61,766 nt of DNA, taken from Muribaculaceae bacterium. GTDB taxonomy: Bacteria; Bacteroidota; Bacteroidia; Bacteroidales; Muribaculaceae. The stretch is from the NCBI GenBank assembly GCA_017483645.1, contig JAFUWD010000004.1, forward strand, positions 1 through 61,766, in the 5' to 3' direction. Made by a program: the position numbers and the translations under genes. Shown piece after piece: positions 34,639 to 45,127 of the stretch. The notes beneath the pieces are model-generated. The model made no database searches. It saw nothing but the letters and a program-made list of their open reading frames with translations, and was not told the origin of the DNA. The first letter of the stretch is position 1, and the number at the start of each line of letters is the position of its first letter.

Positions 34639-35733
34639 ATGACCACCGCATCTTTCAAAAAATTGGTGAACCAAGAAAAACTCATCTACTTGGTCGTTTG
34701 GATTATTTGGTACATCGCTCCACTGGTAGTGATTTACTCACACTCGCAGCTCAACGAGGAGCGGCCCTTTGAGTGGAGGCCTGTCTTGATAATGTGGGAA
34801 AACATCACTGTGTTTTTTGTGGCGTTTATCCTGCACAACTGGCTGCTGGCACCGCTGCTTGTGTTCAAACACAAAACGAAATTGTACGTGGCGGGCATCT
34901 TACTGCTGATGGCAACTTTCACTGTCTTTCAATGCTCACACCATCCGCGGGGGCCGCGGCATCCGCGAGAGATGGCAATGGAAAAAAACAAACCCGAGCC
35001 GCACATGCGGCACATGCCCCCGCCCAACCGCCCACCAATGGGTATGCACGACGTGGGAGCCTTTGCGCTCTTCTTGTTTATGATTGGCGCAAACTTGGGT
35101 GTAAAACAATATTTCAAATCACAAGAAGACCATAAGCAATACGAAGAGTTGAAGCAAGCCAGCCTGGAACAAGAATTGGAGTATTTGAAATACCAAATCA
35201 ACCCACACTTCTTCATGAACACGCTCAACAATATTCATGCCTTGGTCGACATCGACCCCGACCGAGCCAAAACGAGCGTGGTGGAGCTGTCCAAACTGAT
35301 GCGTTACCTGCTCTATGAGGGTACCCAGGAGCGCATCGACTTGCAACGAGGCATCGACTTTTTGGAACACTATTTCTCACTGATGCGTCTGCGTTACACC
35401 GACAAGGTGAGAATCAACTTCTCTGTGCCGTCGGAGATTCCCGCAGTGCAGATTCCGCCACTGCTCATGGTGCCCTTTGTGGAAAACGCTTTCAAACATG
35501 GAGTGAGCTATCAAAACCTGTCGTTTGTTGATGTGACTATGACCATCGAGGACAACATTCTCCACTTTGCCTGCAGCAACAGCAAGAACGACAGCCAGCA
35601 AGAGCGTGGCGGAGTGGGATTGGCCAATGTGCGCAAGCGGCTCGACCTCATCTACGGCGACAGCTACCACCTCACCACCACCGACGGCCCCACAGTCTAC
35701 TCTATGCAACTCGACATTCCCCTAAACGTGTAA
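34639..35733 (+). CDS. LytS-type sensor histidine kinase
   Basis: A 364-aa inner-membrane kinase. Four hydrophobic segments lie at about 17-33, 55-75, 83-98 and 140-156. A loop at about 99-138, predicted periplasmic if the N-terminus is cytoplasmic, is rich in His, Met and Pro (H101, H102, H108, H122, H125, H137; M112, M114, M123, M126, M134, M136; C99). A short coiled coil (160-182) leads to the kinase core with the phospho-acceptor H190 in QINPHFFMNTLNN and the ATPase N-box VPFVENAFKHG. It pairs with the LytTR regulator 25 nt downstream. The signal sensed is unknown; the loop suggests metal. Confidence 0.9.
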   Translation: MTTASFKKLVNQEKLIYLVVWIIWYIAPLVVIYSHSQLNEERPFEWRPVLIMWENITVFFVAFILHNWLLAPLLVFKHKTKLYVAGILLLMATFTVFQCSHHPRGPRHPREMAMEKNKPEPHMRHMPPPNRPPMGMHDVGAFALFLFMIGANLGVKQYFKSQEDHKQYEELKQASLEQELEYLKYQINPHFFMNTLNNIHALVDIDPDRAKTSVVELSKLMRYLLYEGTQERIDLQRGIDFLEHYFSLMRLRYTDKVRINFSVPSEIPAVQIPPLLMVPFVENAFKHGVSYQNLSFVDVTMTIEDNILHFACSNSKNDSQQERGGVGLANVRKRLDLIYGDSYHLTTTDGPTVYSMQLDIPLNV

Positions 35734-35758
35734 CCATGAAACAATAACTCAATTCATC

Positions 35759-36481
35759 ATGATACGCTGCATTGCAATCGACGACGAACCACTGGCCCTG
35801 CAACAACTGGCCTCGTATGTGAAAAAAGTGTCTTATCTGGAACTCATTGGCCAATGCCAAAGTGCCATCGAAGCCCGTGAATTGTTGGAAAAAGAGCAAG
35901 TCGACGCCATCTTCATCGACATCAACATGCCCGACCTGAACGGACTGGACTTTGTGCGCTCACTCGAAAACCCGCCTCTGGTGGTATTCACCACGGCCTA
36001 TAGCGAATACGCTGTGGAGGGCTTCAAGGCCAACGCCATCGACTATCTGCTCAAGCCATTCGACCTGAATGAATTCAGGCGTGCGGCTGAAAAATTGAAG
36101 ACACAATTCGAATTGCTTAACGCCGCGCAGGTGAGCCAAGTCGATGAGGACGATGCCATGTTCCTGAAAAGTGAATACAAGGTGGTGAGGGTCAACATAA
36201 AGGACATCCGTTACATCGAGGCCATGAGTGAGTACCTGCGCATCTACACCACCACACTCAGCCGCCCGGTGATAGTGCTGCTGAGCATGAAAAAAATGGA
36301 AGAGCGACTGCCGTCGGCACAATTCATGCGAATCCACCGCTCCTACATCGTGAACCTCAAGAAAATTCGTGAGGTGAGCAAGAACCATGTGACCATTGAT
36401 GCCGACACATCGCTCCCCATTGGCGACATTTACAAAGAAACTTTCAATGCCTACATCGCCAGCAAATTCCTGACAAGATGA
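35759..36481 (+). CDS. LytTR-family response regulator
   Basis: A 240-aa cytoplasmic regulator. Receiver domain at about 1-120 with D54 in FIDINMPDLNG as the phosphorylation site and K104-type lysine in YLLKPFD. A LytTR DNA-binding domain at about 137-238 (VRVNIKDIRYIEAMSEYLRIY, MRIHRSYIVNL). It is the cognate of the kinase just upstream. LytTR regulators usually bind a pair of short direct repeats; I see no obvious pair in the neighbouring promoters, so the target is open. Confidence 0.93.
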   Translation: MIRCIAIDDEPLALQQLASYVKKVSYLELIGQCQSAIEARELLEKEQVDAIFIDINMPDLNGLDFVRSLENPPLVVFTTAYSEYAVEGFKANAIDYLLKPFDLNEFRRAAEKLKTQFELLNAAQVSQVDEDDAMFLKSEYKVVRVNIKDIRYIEAMSEYLRIYTTTLSRPVIVLLSMKKMEERLPSAQFMRIHRSYIVNLKKIREVSKNHVTIDADTSLPIGDIYKETFNAYIASKFLTR

Positions 36482-36499
36482 GCATCACAAATTCATCCA

Positions 36500-36548
36500 A
36501 ATTAAAAACTGTGCGGCTTCCTGATGGAAAGCCGCACAGTTTTTAATT
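36500..36548. terminator. Bidirectional terminator between the LytTR gene and sdhB
   Basis: A 20-bp stem (36500-36519 with 36529-36548), 9-nt loop, AT-rich base with A- and T-runs on both sides. It ends both convergent transcripts. Confidence 0.92.
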
Positions 36549-36564
36549 GACTTCTCTCGTGACG

Positions 36565-37320
36565 TCAGTCAGAGCACTTGGCACCCAAGAACTCGCGGTT
36601 CAGGCGCGAGATGTTGCTCAACTTGATATTCTTGGGGCACTCGGCTGCACAGGCACCAGTGTTGGTGCAGTTGCCGAATCCCAGCTCGTCCATCTTGCTG
36701 AGCATGGCTTTCACGCGCTTCTTGGCCTCAGCACGACCCTGCGGCAGCAGAGCAAACTGGCTGACCTTGGCACTGACAAAGAGCATGGCCGAGCCATTCT
36801 TGCAAGCCGCCACACATGCTCCGCAGCCAATGCACGACGCGCTGTCCATGGCCTCATCGGCCGCCACCTTGCTGATGGGAATGGCGTTGGCATCTTGCGC
36901 GCCGCCGGTGTTGAAACTCACATAGCCGCCGGCTTGCTGGATTTGGTCGAAAGCATTGCGGTTCACCATCAGGTCTTTGATAACGGGAAACGCCGCACTG
37001 CGCCAGGGCTCCACGGTGATGGTGTCGCCATCGTTGAAGCGACGCATATAGAGCTGGCAAGTGGTGGCGCCGGTGGCCGGGCCATGAGGATGACCATTGA
37101 CGTAGAGCGAGCACATACCGCAGATACCCTCGCGGCAGTCGTGGTCGAACACGATGGGTTCCTCACCCTTCTCGATGAGCTGTTCATTAACGATGTCGAG
37201 CATCTCCAAGAACGAAGTGTCGGTGGGGATGTCATTCACATCGTAAGTCACAAATTGTCCTTGAGCCTTAGGAGATTTCTGTCTCCAGACTTTAAGCTTG
37301 AAGCTGATGTTTTTCTCCAT
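36565..37320 (-). CDS. sdhB: Succinate dehydrogenase/fumarate reductase iron-sulfur subunit
   Basis: A 251-aa subunit carrying electrons between the flavoprotein and the membrane cytochrome. The [2Fe-2S] ligands are in [18 protein letters not shown], the [4Fe-4S]/[3Fe-4S] ligands in [13 protein letters not shown] and [13 protein letters not shown]. The ATG at 37320 is preferred: an upstream in-frame start would run into the flavoprotein gene and add 37 unrelated residues. Last of the three-gene sdhCAB operon, 8 nt after sdhA. Confidence 0.95.
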   Translation of the reverse strand: MEKNISFKLKVWRQKSPKAQGQFVTYDVNDIPTDTSFLEMLDIVNEQLIEKGEEPIVFDHDCREGICGMCSLYVNGHPHGPATGATTCQLYMRRFNDGDTITVEPWRSAAFPVIKDLMVNRNAFDQIQQAGGYVSFNTGGAQDANAIPISKVAADEAMDSASCIGCGACVAACKNGSAMLFVSAKVSQFALLPQGRAEAKKRVKAMLSKMDELGFGNCTNTGACAAECPKNIKLSNISRLNREFLGAKCSD

Positions 37321-37328
37321 AGTGCTAT

Positions 37329-39335
37329 TTAGTTTTTGTAGTTTCTCGTTTGTACTTTGATGGCCTCGTAATGGAGTGGCTCCTTGATGAGAGTGGGTGC
37401 GGTCTCGTCGTCGCCGTTGTACTTCCAGCATGCCACATAGAAGTAGTTCTCATCGTCGCGCTTGGCCTCTCCCTCTTCGGTCTGATACTCCTCGCGGAAG
37501 TGACCGCCACACGACTCGTTGCGGTTCAAGGCGTCGTGTGCAATAAGCTCGCCCATCGTGATGAAGTCGCGCAGGCGGAATGCCTTGTCAAGCTCCACGT
37601 TCATGCCCTCTTGGGTGCCGGGGATGAACAGGTTGGTCTCAAACTCATGACGCAGCTCTTTGAGCTTGGTCAATGCCGTTTGCAGGCCTTCCTTGGTGCG
37701 TCCCATTCCCACATATTCCCACATGATGTGGCCCAGCTCCTTGTGGATGCTGTCGACCGAGCGCTTGCCACCGATTGACATCAGGTTGTCCAGATTGGCC
37801 TGCACACGCTTCTCGGCCTCCTCAAACTCAGGCAAATCGGTCGAGAAATGCGGCACGGTGATTTGGTCGCTCAGGTAGTTCTGAATGGTGTAAGGCAGCA
37901 CAAAGTATCCATCGGCAAGACCTTGCATCAGAGCCGATGCACCCAGACGGTTGGCGCCGTGGTCACTGAAGTTGCACTCACCGATGGCAAACAAGCCCTT
38001 GACGCTCGTCTGCAGCTCGTAGTCGACCCAGATGCCGCCCATAGTATAGTGAATGGCCGGGAAAATCATCATGGGATTGTAGTATTTCTCGCCGTCAATT
38101 TCGTTGGCCAGCTCACCGGGGTTCACATCGGTGATTTCCTCATACATGTCGAAGAGGTTGCCATAGCGCTGGCGAATCACGTCGATGCCCAGGCGGTTGA
38201 TGGCTTCGCTGAAATCGAGGAACACAGCCAGGCCGGTGTTGTTCACACCATAGCCCTTGTCGCAACGCTCCTTGGCGGCACGGCTGGCCACGTCGCGCGG
38301 CACCAGGTTGCCAAATGCCGGATAACGGCGCTCCAGATAATAGTCGCGCTTGTCTTCGGGAATGTCACTGCCCTTGATTTCACCGGCTTGCAGGCGTTTG
38401 GCGTCCTCAATGTCCTTGGGCACCCAGATACGGCCGTCGTTACGCAGCGACTCGCTCATGAGTGTGAGCTTCGACTGCTTGTCGCCATGAACGGGGATGC
38501 AGGTGGGGTGAATCTGAACGTAGGCGGGGTTGGCAAACATGGCGCCCTTGCGATAGCAAGCCATTGCTGCCGAGCAGTTGCAACCCATGGCATTGGTACT
38601 CAAGAAATAGGTGTTTCCGTAGCCACCGGTGGCAATCACCATGGCGTGAGCGGCAAAACGTTCCAGTTTGCCGGTAACCAGATTCTTGGCAATGATACCA
38701 CGTGCACGTCCGTCAACAATGACCACATCGTGCATCTCGTAGCGGTTATAGCTTTTCACCTTGCCGGCCTGGATTTGACGGTTCAGGCTGGAATAAGCAC
38801 CCAGCAGCAGCTGCTGGCCGGTTTGCCCCTTGGCGTAGAATGTGCGGCTCACCTGAGCGCCACCGAACGAGCGGTTGGCTAGCAAGCCACCATACTCACG
38901 GGCACAGGGAACACCCTGCGCCACGCATTGGTCGATGATATTGTTCGACACCTCGGCCAGACGATAAACGTTGGCCTCACGAGCACGATAGTCACCACCC
39001 TTCACTGTGTCATAGAACAATCGGTAAATCGAGTCGCCGTCGTTCTGATAGTTCTTGGCGGCATTGATACCACCCTGTGCGGCGATGGAGTGAGCTCGGC
39101 GGGGAGAGTCTTGAATGCAGAAGTTGAGCACATTGAAACCCATCTCACCGAGTGTGGCGGCAGCGCTGGCGCCAGCCAGACCGGTTCCCACCACGATGAT
39201 GTCGAGGCGGCGCTTATTGGCGGGATTCACCAGTTTCTGATGTGCTTTATAGTTGGTCCACTTCTCAGCGATAGGCCCTTCGGGAATCTTAGAGTCGATG
39301 ACCGGCTGAGCAGTTTTATTGATAGTTTCTTCCAT
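37329..39335 (-). CDS. sdhA: Succinate dehydrogenase/fumarate reductase flavoprotein subunit
   Basis: The 668-aa FAD subunit. Dinucleotide-binding motif [18 protein letters not shown] at about 50-67; the FAD-attachment histidine in [17 protein letters not shown]; active-site region with [12 protein letters not shown]. Length fits the Bacteroides/Wolinella-type (class with one diheme cytochrome). In an anaerobe the complex likely works as fumarate reductase in succinate production. Middle gene of sdhCAB, start ATG 39335. Confidence 0.97.
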   Translation of the reverse strand: MEETINKTAQPVIDSKIPEGPIAEKWTNYKAHQKLVNPANKRRLDIIVVGTGLAGASAAATLGEMGFNVLNFCIQDSPRRAHSIAAQGGINAAKNYQNDGDSIYRLFYDTVKGGDYRAREANVYRLAEVSNNIIDQCVAQGVPCAREYGGLLANRSFGGAQVSRTFYAKGQTGQQLLLGAYSSLNRQIQAGKVKSYNRYEMHDVVIVDGRARGIIAKNLVTGKLERFAAHAMVIATGGYGNTYFLSTNAMGCNCSAAMACYRKGAMFANPAYVQIHPTCIPVHGDKQSKLTLMSESLRNDGRIWVPKDIEDAKRLQAGEIKGSDIPEDKRDYYLERRYPAFGNLVPRDVASRAAKERCDKGYGVNNTGLAVFLDFSEAINRLGIDVIRQRYGNLFDMYEEITDVNPGELANEIDGEKYYNPMMIFPAIHYTMGGIWVDYELQTSVKGLFAIGECNFSDHGANRLGASALMQGLADGYFVLPYTIQNYLSDQITVPHFSTDLPEFEEAEKRVQANLDNLMSIGGKRSVDSIHKELGHIMWEYVGMGRTKEGLQTALTKLKELRHEFETNLFIPGTQEGMNVELDKAFRLRDFITMGELIAHDALNRNESCGGHFREEYQTEEGEAKRDDENYFYVACWKYNGDDETAPTLIKEPLHYEAIKVQTRNYKN

Positions 39336-39374
39336 TTTTGTTAAAGATTTGAATGTTAGTTACTCAGCGTTGAC

Positions 39375-40031
39375 TTAAAAAGCAAAGAACCAGGTAAAGT
39401 AGCAAGCCTCGATAGCAAACAATGCCATCACGCAGGTAGCCCACCACCAACCGATGCATTTGAAACGCTCAATCCACTTCTCGTTGGCAGCGCCCAGGCT
39501 CTGGAATGCGCTCCAGAAGCCATGAGTGATGTGGAACCAGATGGCCACAAAACCAATGAGATAGACCGGCAACACCCACACTTGGCTGAAGGCCAGCTCA
39601 AGGGCCTCTTTTCCGCGAAGGGGTGCTTCACCCATGATTTCGGGCAGCTGCATCTTGGCCCAGAAGTGGAACAAGTGGAGCAGCAAGAAGCACAGCACGA
39701 TGATGCCCAGCACCAGCATGTTCTGCGAAGCCCATTCCACCGTCTTGGGGCGGGCACTCACCTCGTAACGGTCGGTGCCGCGAGCCTTGCGGTTCTGCAA
39801 TGTGAGCCAGAAGGCATAGATGATGTGAATCACAAATCCGGCGGCCAGCACGGCTGTGCCCACCAGAGCATACCAGTTAGCGCCGAGGAACTCACATACG
39901 GCCTCATACGCATCGAACGAAATGAGGGACACAGCGTTCATCAGCGCATGGAAGGTTAAGAATAGGATTAAGAAAAGCCCGGTGACGCTCATCACCACTT
40001 TTCGTCCTATCGATGAATTAGTTAACCACAT
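39375..40031 (-). CDS. sdhC: Succinate dehydrogenase/fumarate reductase cytochrome b subunit
   Basis: A 218-aa diheme cytochrome b with five membrane helices. Conserved histidines that could bind heme are seen in LTFHALMN, FVIHIIYAF, LLHLFHFW and WFHITHGFWS. It anchors the complex and exchanges electrons with menaquinone. It is the first gene of the operon, with a probable promoter on the minus strand at 40084-40115, and precedes sdhA by 39 nt. Confidence 0.95.
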   Translation of the reverse strand: MWLTNSSIGRKVVMSVTGLFLILFLTFHALMNAVSLISFDAYEAVCEFLGANWYALVGTAVLAAGFVIHIIYAFWLTLQNRKARGTDRYEVSARPKTVEWASQNMLVLGIIVLCFLLLHLFHFWAKMQLPEIMGEAPLRGKEALELAFSQVWVLPVYLIGFVAIWFHITHGFWSAFQSLGAANEKWIERFKCIGWWWATCVMALFAIEACYFTWFFAF

Positions 40032-40083
40032 AGTAGTTTTGGAATTAAGTTATTAAATTGAATATTTATTATTGTCTAATTTG

Positions 40084-40115
40084 CAAAATTACCCATAAAT
40101 GTAGTCATTTGCAAC
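40084..40115 (-). promoter_or_regulatory. Probable promoter of sdhCAB
   Basis: Minus-strand GTTG (40115-40112, imperfect -33), 20 nt, TAATTTTG (40091-40084). Confidence 0.55.
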
Positions 40116-40203
40116 AATTAAGGAAAAAAATCATTATTTTTTTATCCTTTCATGCCACAAAAAATGCCTAACTTTACCATCCCGAACAACAAAAAATCTT
40201 GCC

Positions 40204-42057
40204 ATGACAAAAAACACAGGCACAATTCTGAAAGCGACAGGCATCACACTCGCCTCCATAGCGGCACTGCTCATGGCAGCCATGCTGCTGCTCAACACTG
40301 ATGCCGTGCAACAAAAAATACTGAAACACGCCACACAAATGCTTACTGACAAACTGAAAACCCGGGTGAGCATTGAGCGGGCAAGTGTGGACCTGTTCTC
40401 GCAGGATATCAGACTACACAACATGAGTGTCGACGACCGCCAGCAGCGCCCCCTGCTGAGGCTTGAACAATTACAACTCGATGTGGACCTGTGGGCTCTC
40501 ATCAGTCATCGGGTAGTCATTCACAAGGCGAAAGTGGCCGGACTGAGGGCTGAATTGCATCAAGATGGCAGCGACTCAGTACCGAACTACCAATTCCTGA
40601 TTGACGCGCTGGCACCAAAGCACAGCCCCGACCAACATAATGAGGGCAACAAGCACCCTCTTGCACTTGACATCGACCAGGCAAGCGGAGAGCGGATCCA
40701 AATACTATACAACGAAAACAGCGTGACGCTGGGGCGCGCCGACTACAAGCAACCCCGTCAGGGGAAAGCCACCGCCACCGTACAGAATCTGAGCACTGCC
40801 TGGAAGCAAACCAACGGCAAAGGATATCTCGTGGACTACTCACTGGGTGTGAAACGCATCGACTACCAGCAGGCCGACAGCCAGCGCAGCATCAACGTGG
40901 AGCAACTACGATTTTTCACCGACAACCATCAGCCGCGCAAAAATGCCGGGAATCCCCATCGTGGTTTTTTCGATGCCGAGCACCTCAACCTCACAGCAAG
41001 CATGAAACTGGAGCTCGACCATGCCGATGCCGACTCACTGCATGCCACCTTAACCCAATTCACGGCCACCGACAGCGTGGCGGGCATCGACCTGCGGCGG
41101 CTCACAGCCACCGTGGCGGCCACCAAGCAAGGCATCGAGTTCACCAATGTCAACATTCAGCAGGGGAGTAGCATCCAGCTGGTTTTTGCACAAGGGTTGA
41201 TGCGCCTGCCCGACAAAGAGCGGGGCACCTCGCTTGCTTATTCCACCTCGACCATTACCGGGAATGTCCTGTTGCGAGACATCGCACGCCCCTTTGCACC
41301 CGCATTGGCCCGTTTCACCTTGCCACTGAAACTGCGCACTCGCATGTACGGCGACAATAACACCATCCATTTCACAGACGTTGATGTGCGGCGCACAAAC
41401 AATGCCCTCGCCATCCAGGCCAGCGGATATGTCCACGAACTCAAAGACCCCAAGGGGCTGCACGTGCATTTTGACGTAAGCCACATGAAAACCACAGCCA
41501 CCGAAGCCGAGCAAATCATCAACCAGTTCACCGTCAAGAAATTCATGATGGAACAGCTGGCCCGGTTGGGACAAATCACCTATACCGGCCACTTCGACGT
41601 GCTGTGGAAACGTGAATTATTTGCAGGACAGCTCGGCACCCAGGCCGGAAACATGACATTCGACTTCGGACTCGACGAACTCACGCACCACATGAGCGGG
41701 CATGTCAAGACCGATGCCCTGCAAATCGGGCACGTCATGGATTTGCCCGACATCGGGCCGGTGGCAGCGTCAGCCAGCTTCAAATTCGATGTGTCCAAAG
41801 AGCGCACCGCCGCCGTAAGGCGAGTCAAGGGAGGCAAACTTCCCATCGGCGGAGTGAAGGCCCATGTGGACAAGGCTTCCTACAAGTTCATCTCCACCAG
41901 CGACCTCGATGTGGAAATCAACAGTGACGGCGCCGAGGCGCAAGGCACACTCAACGCCCCGCACAAGTTCATGGACTTGGGCTGCTCGTTCTCCTTCACC
42001 AACACCAGCGAGATGCACAAAATGAAAATCAAGCCATTAGTGAAGCTACACCTGTAA
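40204..42057 (+). CDS. AsmA-like envelope protein
   Basis: A 617-aa protein with one N-terminal membrane helix (about 12-30) and a long beta-rich periplasmic part without enzyme motifs. The opening after the helix (LKTRVSIERASVDLFSQDIRLHNMSV, read in shorter pieces, and LEQLQLDVDLWALI) is typical of AsmA/TamB-like proteins, which bridge membranes and move lipids. Bacteroidota have several such proteins and the subfamily is not clear. It stands alone between divergent sdhC and the downstream kinase gene, each with its own promoter. Confidence 0.72.
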   Translation: MTKNTGTILKATGITLASIAALLMAAMLLLNTDAVQQKILKHATQMLTDKLKTRVSIERASVDLFSQDIRLHNMSVDDRQQRPLLRLEQLQLDVDLWALISHRVVIHKAKVAGLRAELHQDGSDSVPNYQFLIDALAPKHSPDQHNEGNKHPLALDIDQASGERIQILYNENSVTLGRADYKQPRQGKATATVQNLSTAWKQTNGKGYLVDYSLGVKRIDYQQADSQRSINVEQLRFFTDNHQPRKNAGNPHRGFFDAEHLNLTASMKLELDHADADSLHATLTQFTATDSVAGIDLRRLTATVAATKQGIEFTNVNIQQGSSIQLVFAQGLMRLPDKERGTSLAYSTSTITGNVLLRDIARPFAPALARFTLPLKLRTRMYGDNNTIHFTDVDVRRTNNALAIQASGYVHELKDPKGLHVHFDVSHMKTTATEAEQIINQFTVKKFMMEQLARLGQITYTGHFDVLWKRELFAGQLGTQAGNMTFDFGLDELTHHMSGHVKTDALQIGHVMDLPDIGPVAASASFKFDVSKERTAAVRRVKGGKLPIGGVKAHVDKASYKFISTSDLDVEINSDGAEAQGTLNAPHKFMDLGCSFSFTNTSEMHKMKIKPLVKLHL

Positions 42058-42102
42058 AGGCACAACCCAAAAACAGGGCACATCCATTTTCAGGGCATGC
42101 TG

Positions 42103-42134
42103 CTTGTGGGAGCCGAAAAAATTGATTACTTTTG
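42103..42134 (+). promoter_or_regulatory. Promoter of the deoxynucleoside kinase gene
   Basis: CTTG (42103-42106), 20 nt, TACTTTTG (42127-42134), 33 nt before the ATG. Confidence 0.6.
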
Positions 42135-42167
42135 TTAGCGGACAAAACCTTTAACACCTAAACCACT

Positions 42168-42788
42168 ATGCACATTGCCGTTGCTGGAAACATCGGGAGC
42201 GGAAAAACCACTCTCACACAAATGCTGGTGCAGCGTTATGGCTGGACACCACGATATGAATCGGTGGGTGACAACCCTTATTTGGCCGACTTTTATGCCG
42301 ATATGCCCCGATGGTCGTTCAATCTACAGGTCTATTTTCTTAACAACCATTTCAAGGAGGTGGTGGAGATTGCACAGAGCCAAGAAACCATCATTCAGGA
42401 CCGCAGCATCTTCGAGGACGCCTACATCTTTGCCACCAACCTGCATGAACAAGGACTGATGAGCGAGCGCGACTGGAACAACTACAAGAGCTTGTTCGAC
42501 TTGATGCTGTCGCTGGTCAAGCTGCCCGACCTCATGATATACATCCGCTCAAGCATCCCCACCCTGGTGGCGCAAATCCAGAAACGGGGACGCGACTATG
42601 AGCAAAGCATCCGTCTGGACTATCTGCAGGGCCTGGAACGGCGCTACGAGGAGTGGATTGCCGGCTACAAGGGGCAGCTGCTCATCATCGATGGTGACAA
42701 CTGCAAGTTTGGCGACCGTCCCGAGGACTTTGTGCAGGTGACCGACCGCATCGACTCCATCCTCTATGGCCTGTTCCCCATGATTTAG
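42168..42788 (+). CDS. Deoxynucleoside kinase
   Basis: A 206-aa cytosolic kinase of the dNK/dGK family, phosphorylating deoxynucleosides for salvage. P-loop GNIGSGKT at residues 7-14, the QDRSIFED motif near 84-91 and the LID arginines in QKRGRDYEQSIR near 140-151. Length and motifs fit well; base preference (deoxyadenosine, deoxyguanosine or pyrimidine) is not readable. Single gene, ended by a GC-rich hairpin at 42825-42861. Confidence 0.92.
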   Translation: MHIAVAGNIGSGKTTLTQMLVQRYGWTPRYESVGDNPYLADFYADMPRWSFNLQVYFLNNHFKEVVEIAQSQETIIQDRSIFEDAYIFATNLHEQGLMSERDWNNYKSLFDLMLSLVKLPDLMIYIRSSIPTLVAQIQKRGRDYEQSIRLDYLQGLERRYEEWIAGYKGQLLIIDGDNCKFGDRPEDFVQVTDRIDSILYGLFPMI

Positions 42789-42824
42789 GCAGCTCAACTT
42801 TCAGACAACAATAACGCGGGGCGG

Positions 42825-42861
42825 CAACACCAAGATGGTTGCCGCCCCGCGCTTGATGCCA
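42825..42861. terminator. Terminator between dNK and the PUL GH3 gene
   Basis: A 14-bp GC-rich stem (42825-42838 with 42848-42861) with a 9-nt loop, between two convergent genes. The T-run is weak on both sides. Confidence 0.75.
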
Positions 42862-42868
42862 TAGGGGG

Positions 42869-45097
42869 TCACTGGAGCGTGAAACGCACCTTCGACAAGA
42901 TACGGTCGCTGGAAGTGCCCAGCAGAGCTTCAAAGTCGCCCGGCTCTGCCACCCACTGGTGGCTGTTGTTGTCGTAGAAACTCAAGGCGTCACCGCCGAT
43001 GGTAATCGACACATCGCAGCTCTCGCCGGGCTGCAAGTACACTTTCTTGAAGCCTTTCAGTTCTTTGACAGGACGCGGCAGCGATGATTTGAGGTCGCTC
43101 ACATAGAGTTGTACCACCTCGGCCCCGGCACGGTTGCCAGTGTTTTTCACATTCACTGTGAAGGTGATGCTGTCGCCCTTCGTTATCGACTTGGCACTGG
43201 CCACGGGCTTACCCAACTCGAAGGTGGTGTAACTCAAGCCGTGACCGAAAGCAAAGGTGGGCTTCGTCTTGAAATGGTCCACGCCACGGTAGCCCACATA
43301 AAGCCCCTCCTTGTATTCCAAATCCCACACTTCTTCATTGGCACGCTTCACGCCGGGATAAGCGTTCAGCCGATGGGCACCCACGTCGTTGAGCGATTCG
43401 GGCCAGGTGAAAGGCAACTTGCCACTGGGATTCACATCGCCCACCAGCACGCTGGCCAGCGCCGTGCCGGCCTCGCTGCCGATGAACCACCCCTGCACTA
43501 TGGCGGGCACTTTCTTGACCCAAGGCATGGCCACCGCATTGCCACTGACATTGACCACCACAAGATTCTTATTGGCTGCGGCCAGCGCCTCAATCACCCG
43601 GTCTTGCCCATAAGGCATGGCGAAGTCCAGGCGGTCGTACTCCTCGGCATCCTGATGGTTGCTCTTGTTGAGGCCACCAAAGAAAATCACCACATCGGCC
43701 TGGCGGGCTTTGGCCACGGCTTCGGCGATGAGCTGGTCGGGCGTGCGGTCGTCCTTGAGGTCTTGACCCGTGGTGACACCATTGTACTCACCGGTGACAT
43801 CACCCACATATCCACGGGCGTAATCCACGGTGGCCAAGCCGGCCAGCCGTGCCTTGAGCCCGTCGAGCGGAGAAATCTCTCGCTGCACCTTGAGCGAGCT
43901 GGAGCCACCGCCCACGGTCATCATTTTCACCGCGTTCTCACCCACCACAAGCACCTTGTGAGTCTTGGCCAGGTCGATGGGCAACACGCCATTCTGGTTC
44001 TTGAGCAGCACAATGCCCTCACCGGCAATGTCGCGCGCGGCCTGATAGTGTTCTTCGCTGCACATCGAGCCGAAAGGACGATGTGCGTTGAGCGTGGTGC
44101 GCAGGAAAAGGCGCAGCACACGGCGCACCTTGTCGTCGAGCTCCCGGGTGGTGTATTTGCCCTCTAAAATGAGTTTTTTGTAGGGTTGGGCCAGATAATA
44201 ACTGTCGTAGGCATTGGGATAGCCCTCGTTCAAGCCATTGGTCCACGAGCCAAACTCCATGTCAAGGCCACCTACAATGGCTTGATGAGTGTCGTGTGCG
44301 CCACCCCAGTCACTCACCACCACGCCGTCAAAACCCCAGTCACGCTTCAAAATGTCGACCAGCAGATAGGGATTCTGGCAGTTGTGGATATTTTTGTAGA
44401 GGTTATAGGCCCCCATGATGCCCCATGCATGCCCCTGCTGCACAGCGGCCTTGAAAGCGGGCAGATAAATTTCGTGCAGTGTTCGCTCGTCCACGATGAC
44501 ATTGGTGGTGTGGCGATTCAGCTCGTTATTGTTCAGGGCATAGTGCTTTACGCAAGCCGCCACACCTTGCGACTGAAGGCCACGCACATATGGCGCCACC
44601 ATCGTCGAGGCCAGATAGGGGTCTTCACCCATATACTCAAAGTTGCGTCCGTTGAGCGGCGTGCGATAGATGTTCACACCCGGCCCAAGAATCATGTCCT
44701 TGCTGCGATAGCGCGCCTCCTCGCCCAACGCCACGCCATAGCGGTGCGCCATAGCGGGATTCCAGGTCGCGGCCAGGCAGGTCAATGCCGGGAATGCCAC
44801 ACACGAGTCGTTGGTCTGGCCGGCTTGCTCCCACTCGTCCCACAGCACATCGGGGCGCACTCCGTGCGGTCCGTCATCGGTCCAAAAATCACGGATGCCC
44901 AAGCGCTTGATACCCGGCGACGAGAACTTGCTCTGCGCATGGATAATGGCGATTTTATCATCGAGTGTGAGCCTCGACATCAAGTCGTCGATACGCTCAT
45001 TCTCGCTGAGCGATTCGTCAAGGTAGGCCGGCGCTTTTTGCGCACCCAAAGCCAGCGACATCCACAAGAATGCCACAAAAAAAACGTTTTTTTTCAT
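42869..45097 (-). CDS. bglX: GH3 beta-glucosidase (BglX-like)
   Basis: A 742-aa exported glycoside hydrolase family 3 enzyme. Signal peptide at about 1-19; N-terminal TIM-barrel domain with the nucleophile D263 in VVVSDWGGAHDT; the second alpha/beta domain from about 380; and a fibronectin III-like C-terminal domain at about 650-735 (VTFTVNVKNTGNRAGAEV-type strand). It would release glucose from beta-linked oligosaccharides. It is last in the minus-strand locus SusC-SusD-binding protein-GH128-GH3, 30 nt after the GH128 gene. Confidence 0.93.
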   Translation of the reverse strand: MKKNVFFVAFLWMSLALGAQKAPAYLDESLSENERIDDLMSRLTLDDKIAIIHAQSKFSSPGIKRLGIRDFWTDDGPHGVRPDVLWDEWEQAGQTNDSCVAFPALTCLAATWNPAMAHRYGVALGEEARYRSKDMILGPGVNIYRTPLNGRNFEYMGEDPYLASTMVAPYVRGLQSQGVAACVKHYALNNNELNRHTTNVIVDERTLHEIYLPAFKAAVQQGHAWGIMGAYNLYKNIHNCQNPYLLVDILKRDWGFDGVVVSDWGGAHDTHQAIVGGLDMEFGSWTNGLNEGYPNAYDSYYLAQPYKKLILEGKYTTRELDDKVRRVLRLFLRTTLNAHRPFGSMCSEEHYQAARDIAGEGIVLLKNQNGVLPIDLAKTHKVLVVGENAVKMMTVGGGSSSLKVQREISPLDGLKARLAGLATVDYARGYVGDVTGEYNGVTTGQDLKDDRTPDQLIAEAVAKARQADVVIFFGGLNKSNHQDAEEYDRLDFAMPYGQDRVIEALAAANKNLVVVNVSGNAVAMPWVKKVPAIVQGWFIGSEAGTALASVLVGDVNPSGKLPFTWPESLNDVGAHRLNAYPGVKRANEEVWDLEYKEGLYVGYRGVDHFKTKPTFAFGHGLSYTTFELGKPVASAKSITKGDSITFTVNVKNTGNRAGAEVVQLYVSDLKSSLPRPVKELKGFKKVYLQPGESCDVSITIGGDALSFYDNNSHQWVAEPGDFEALLGTSSDRILSKVRFTLQ

Positions 45098-45127
45098 GTC
45101 GGTGAACGAGGTTGGAATAAAATGGTT

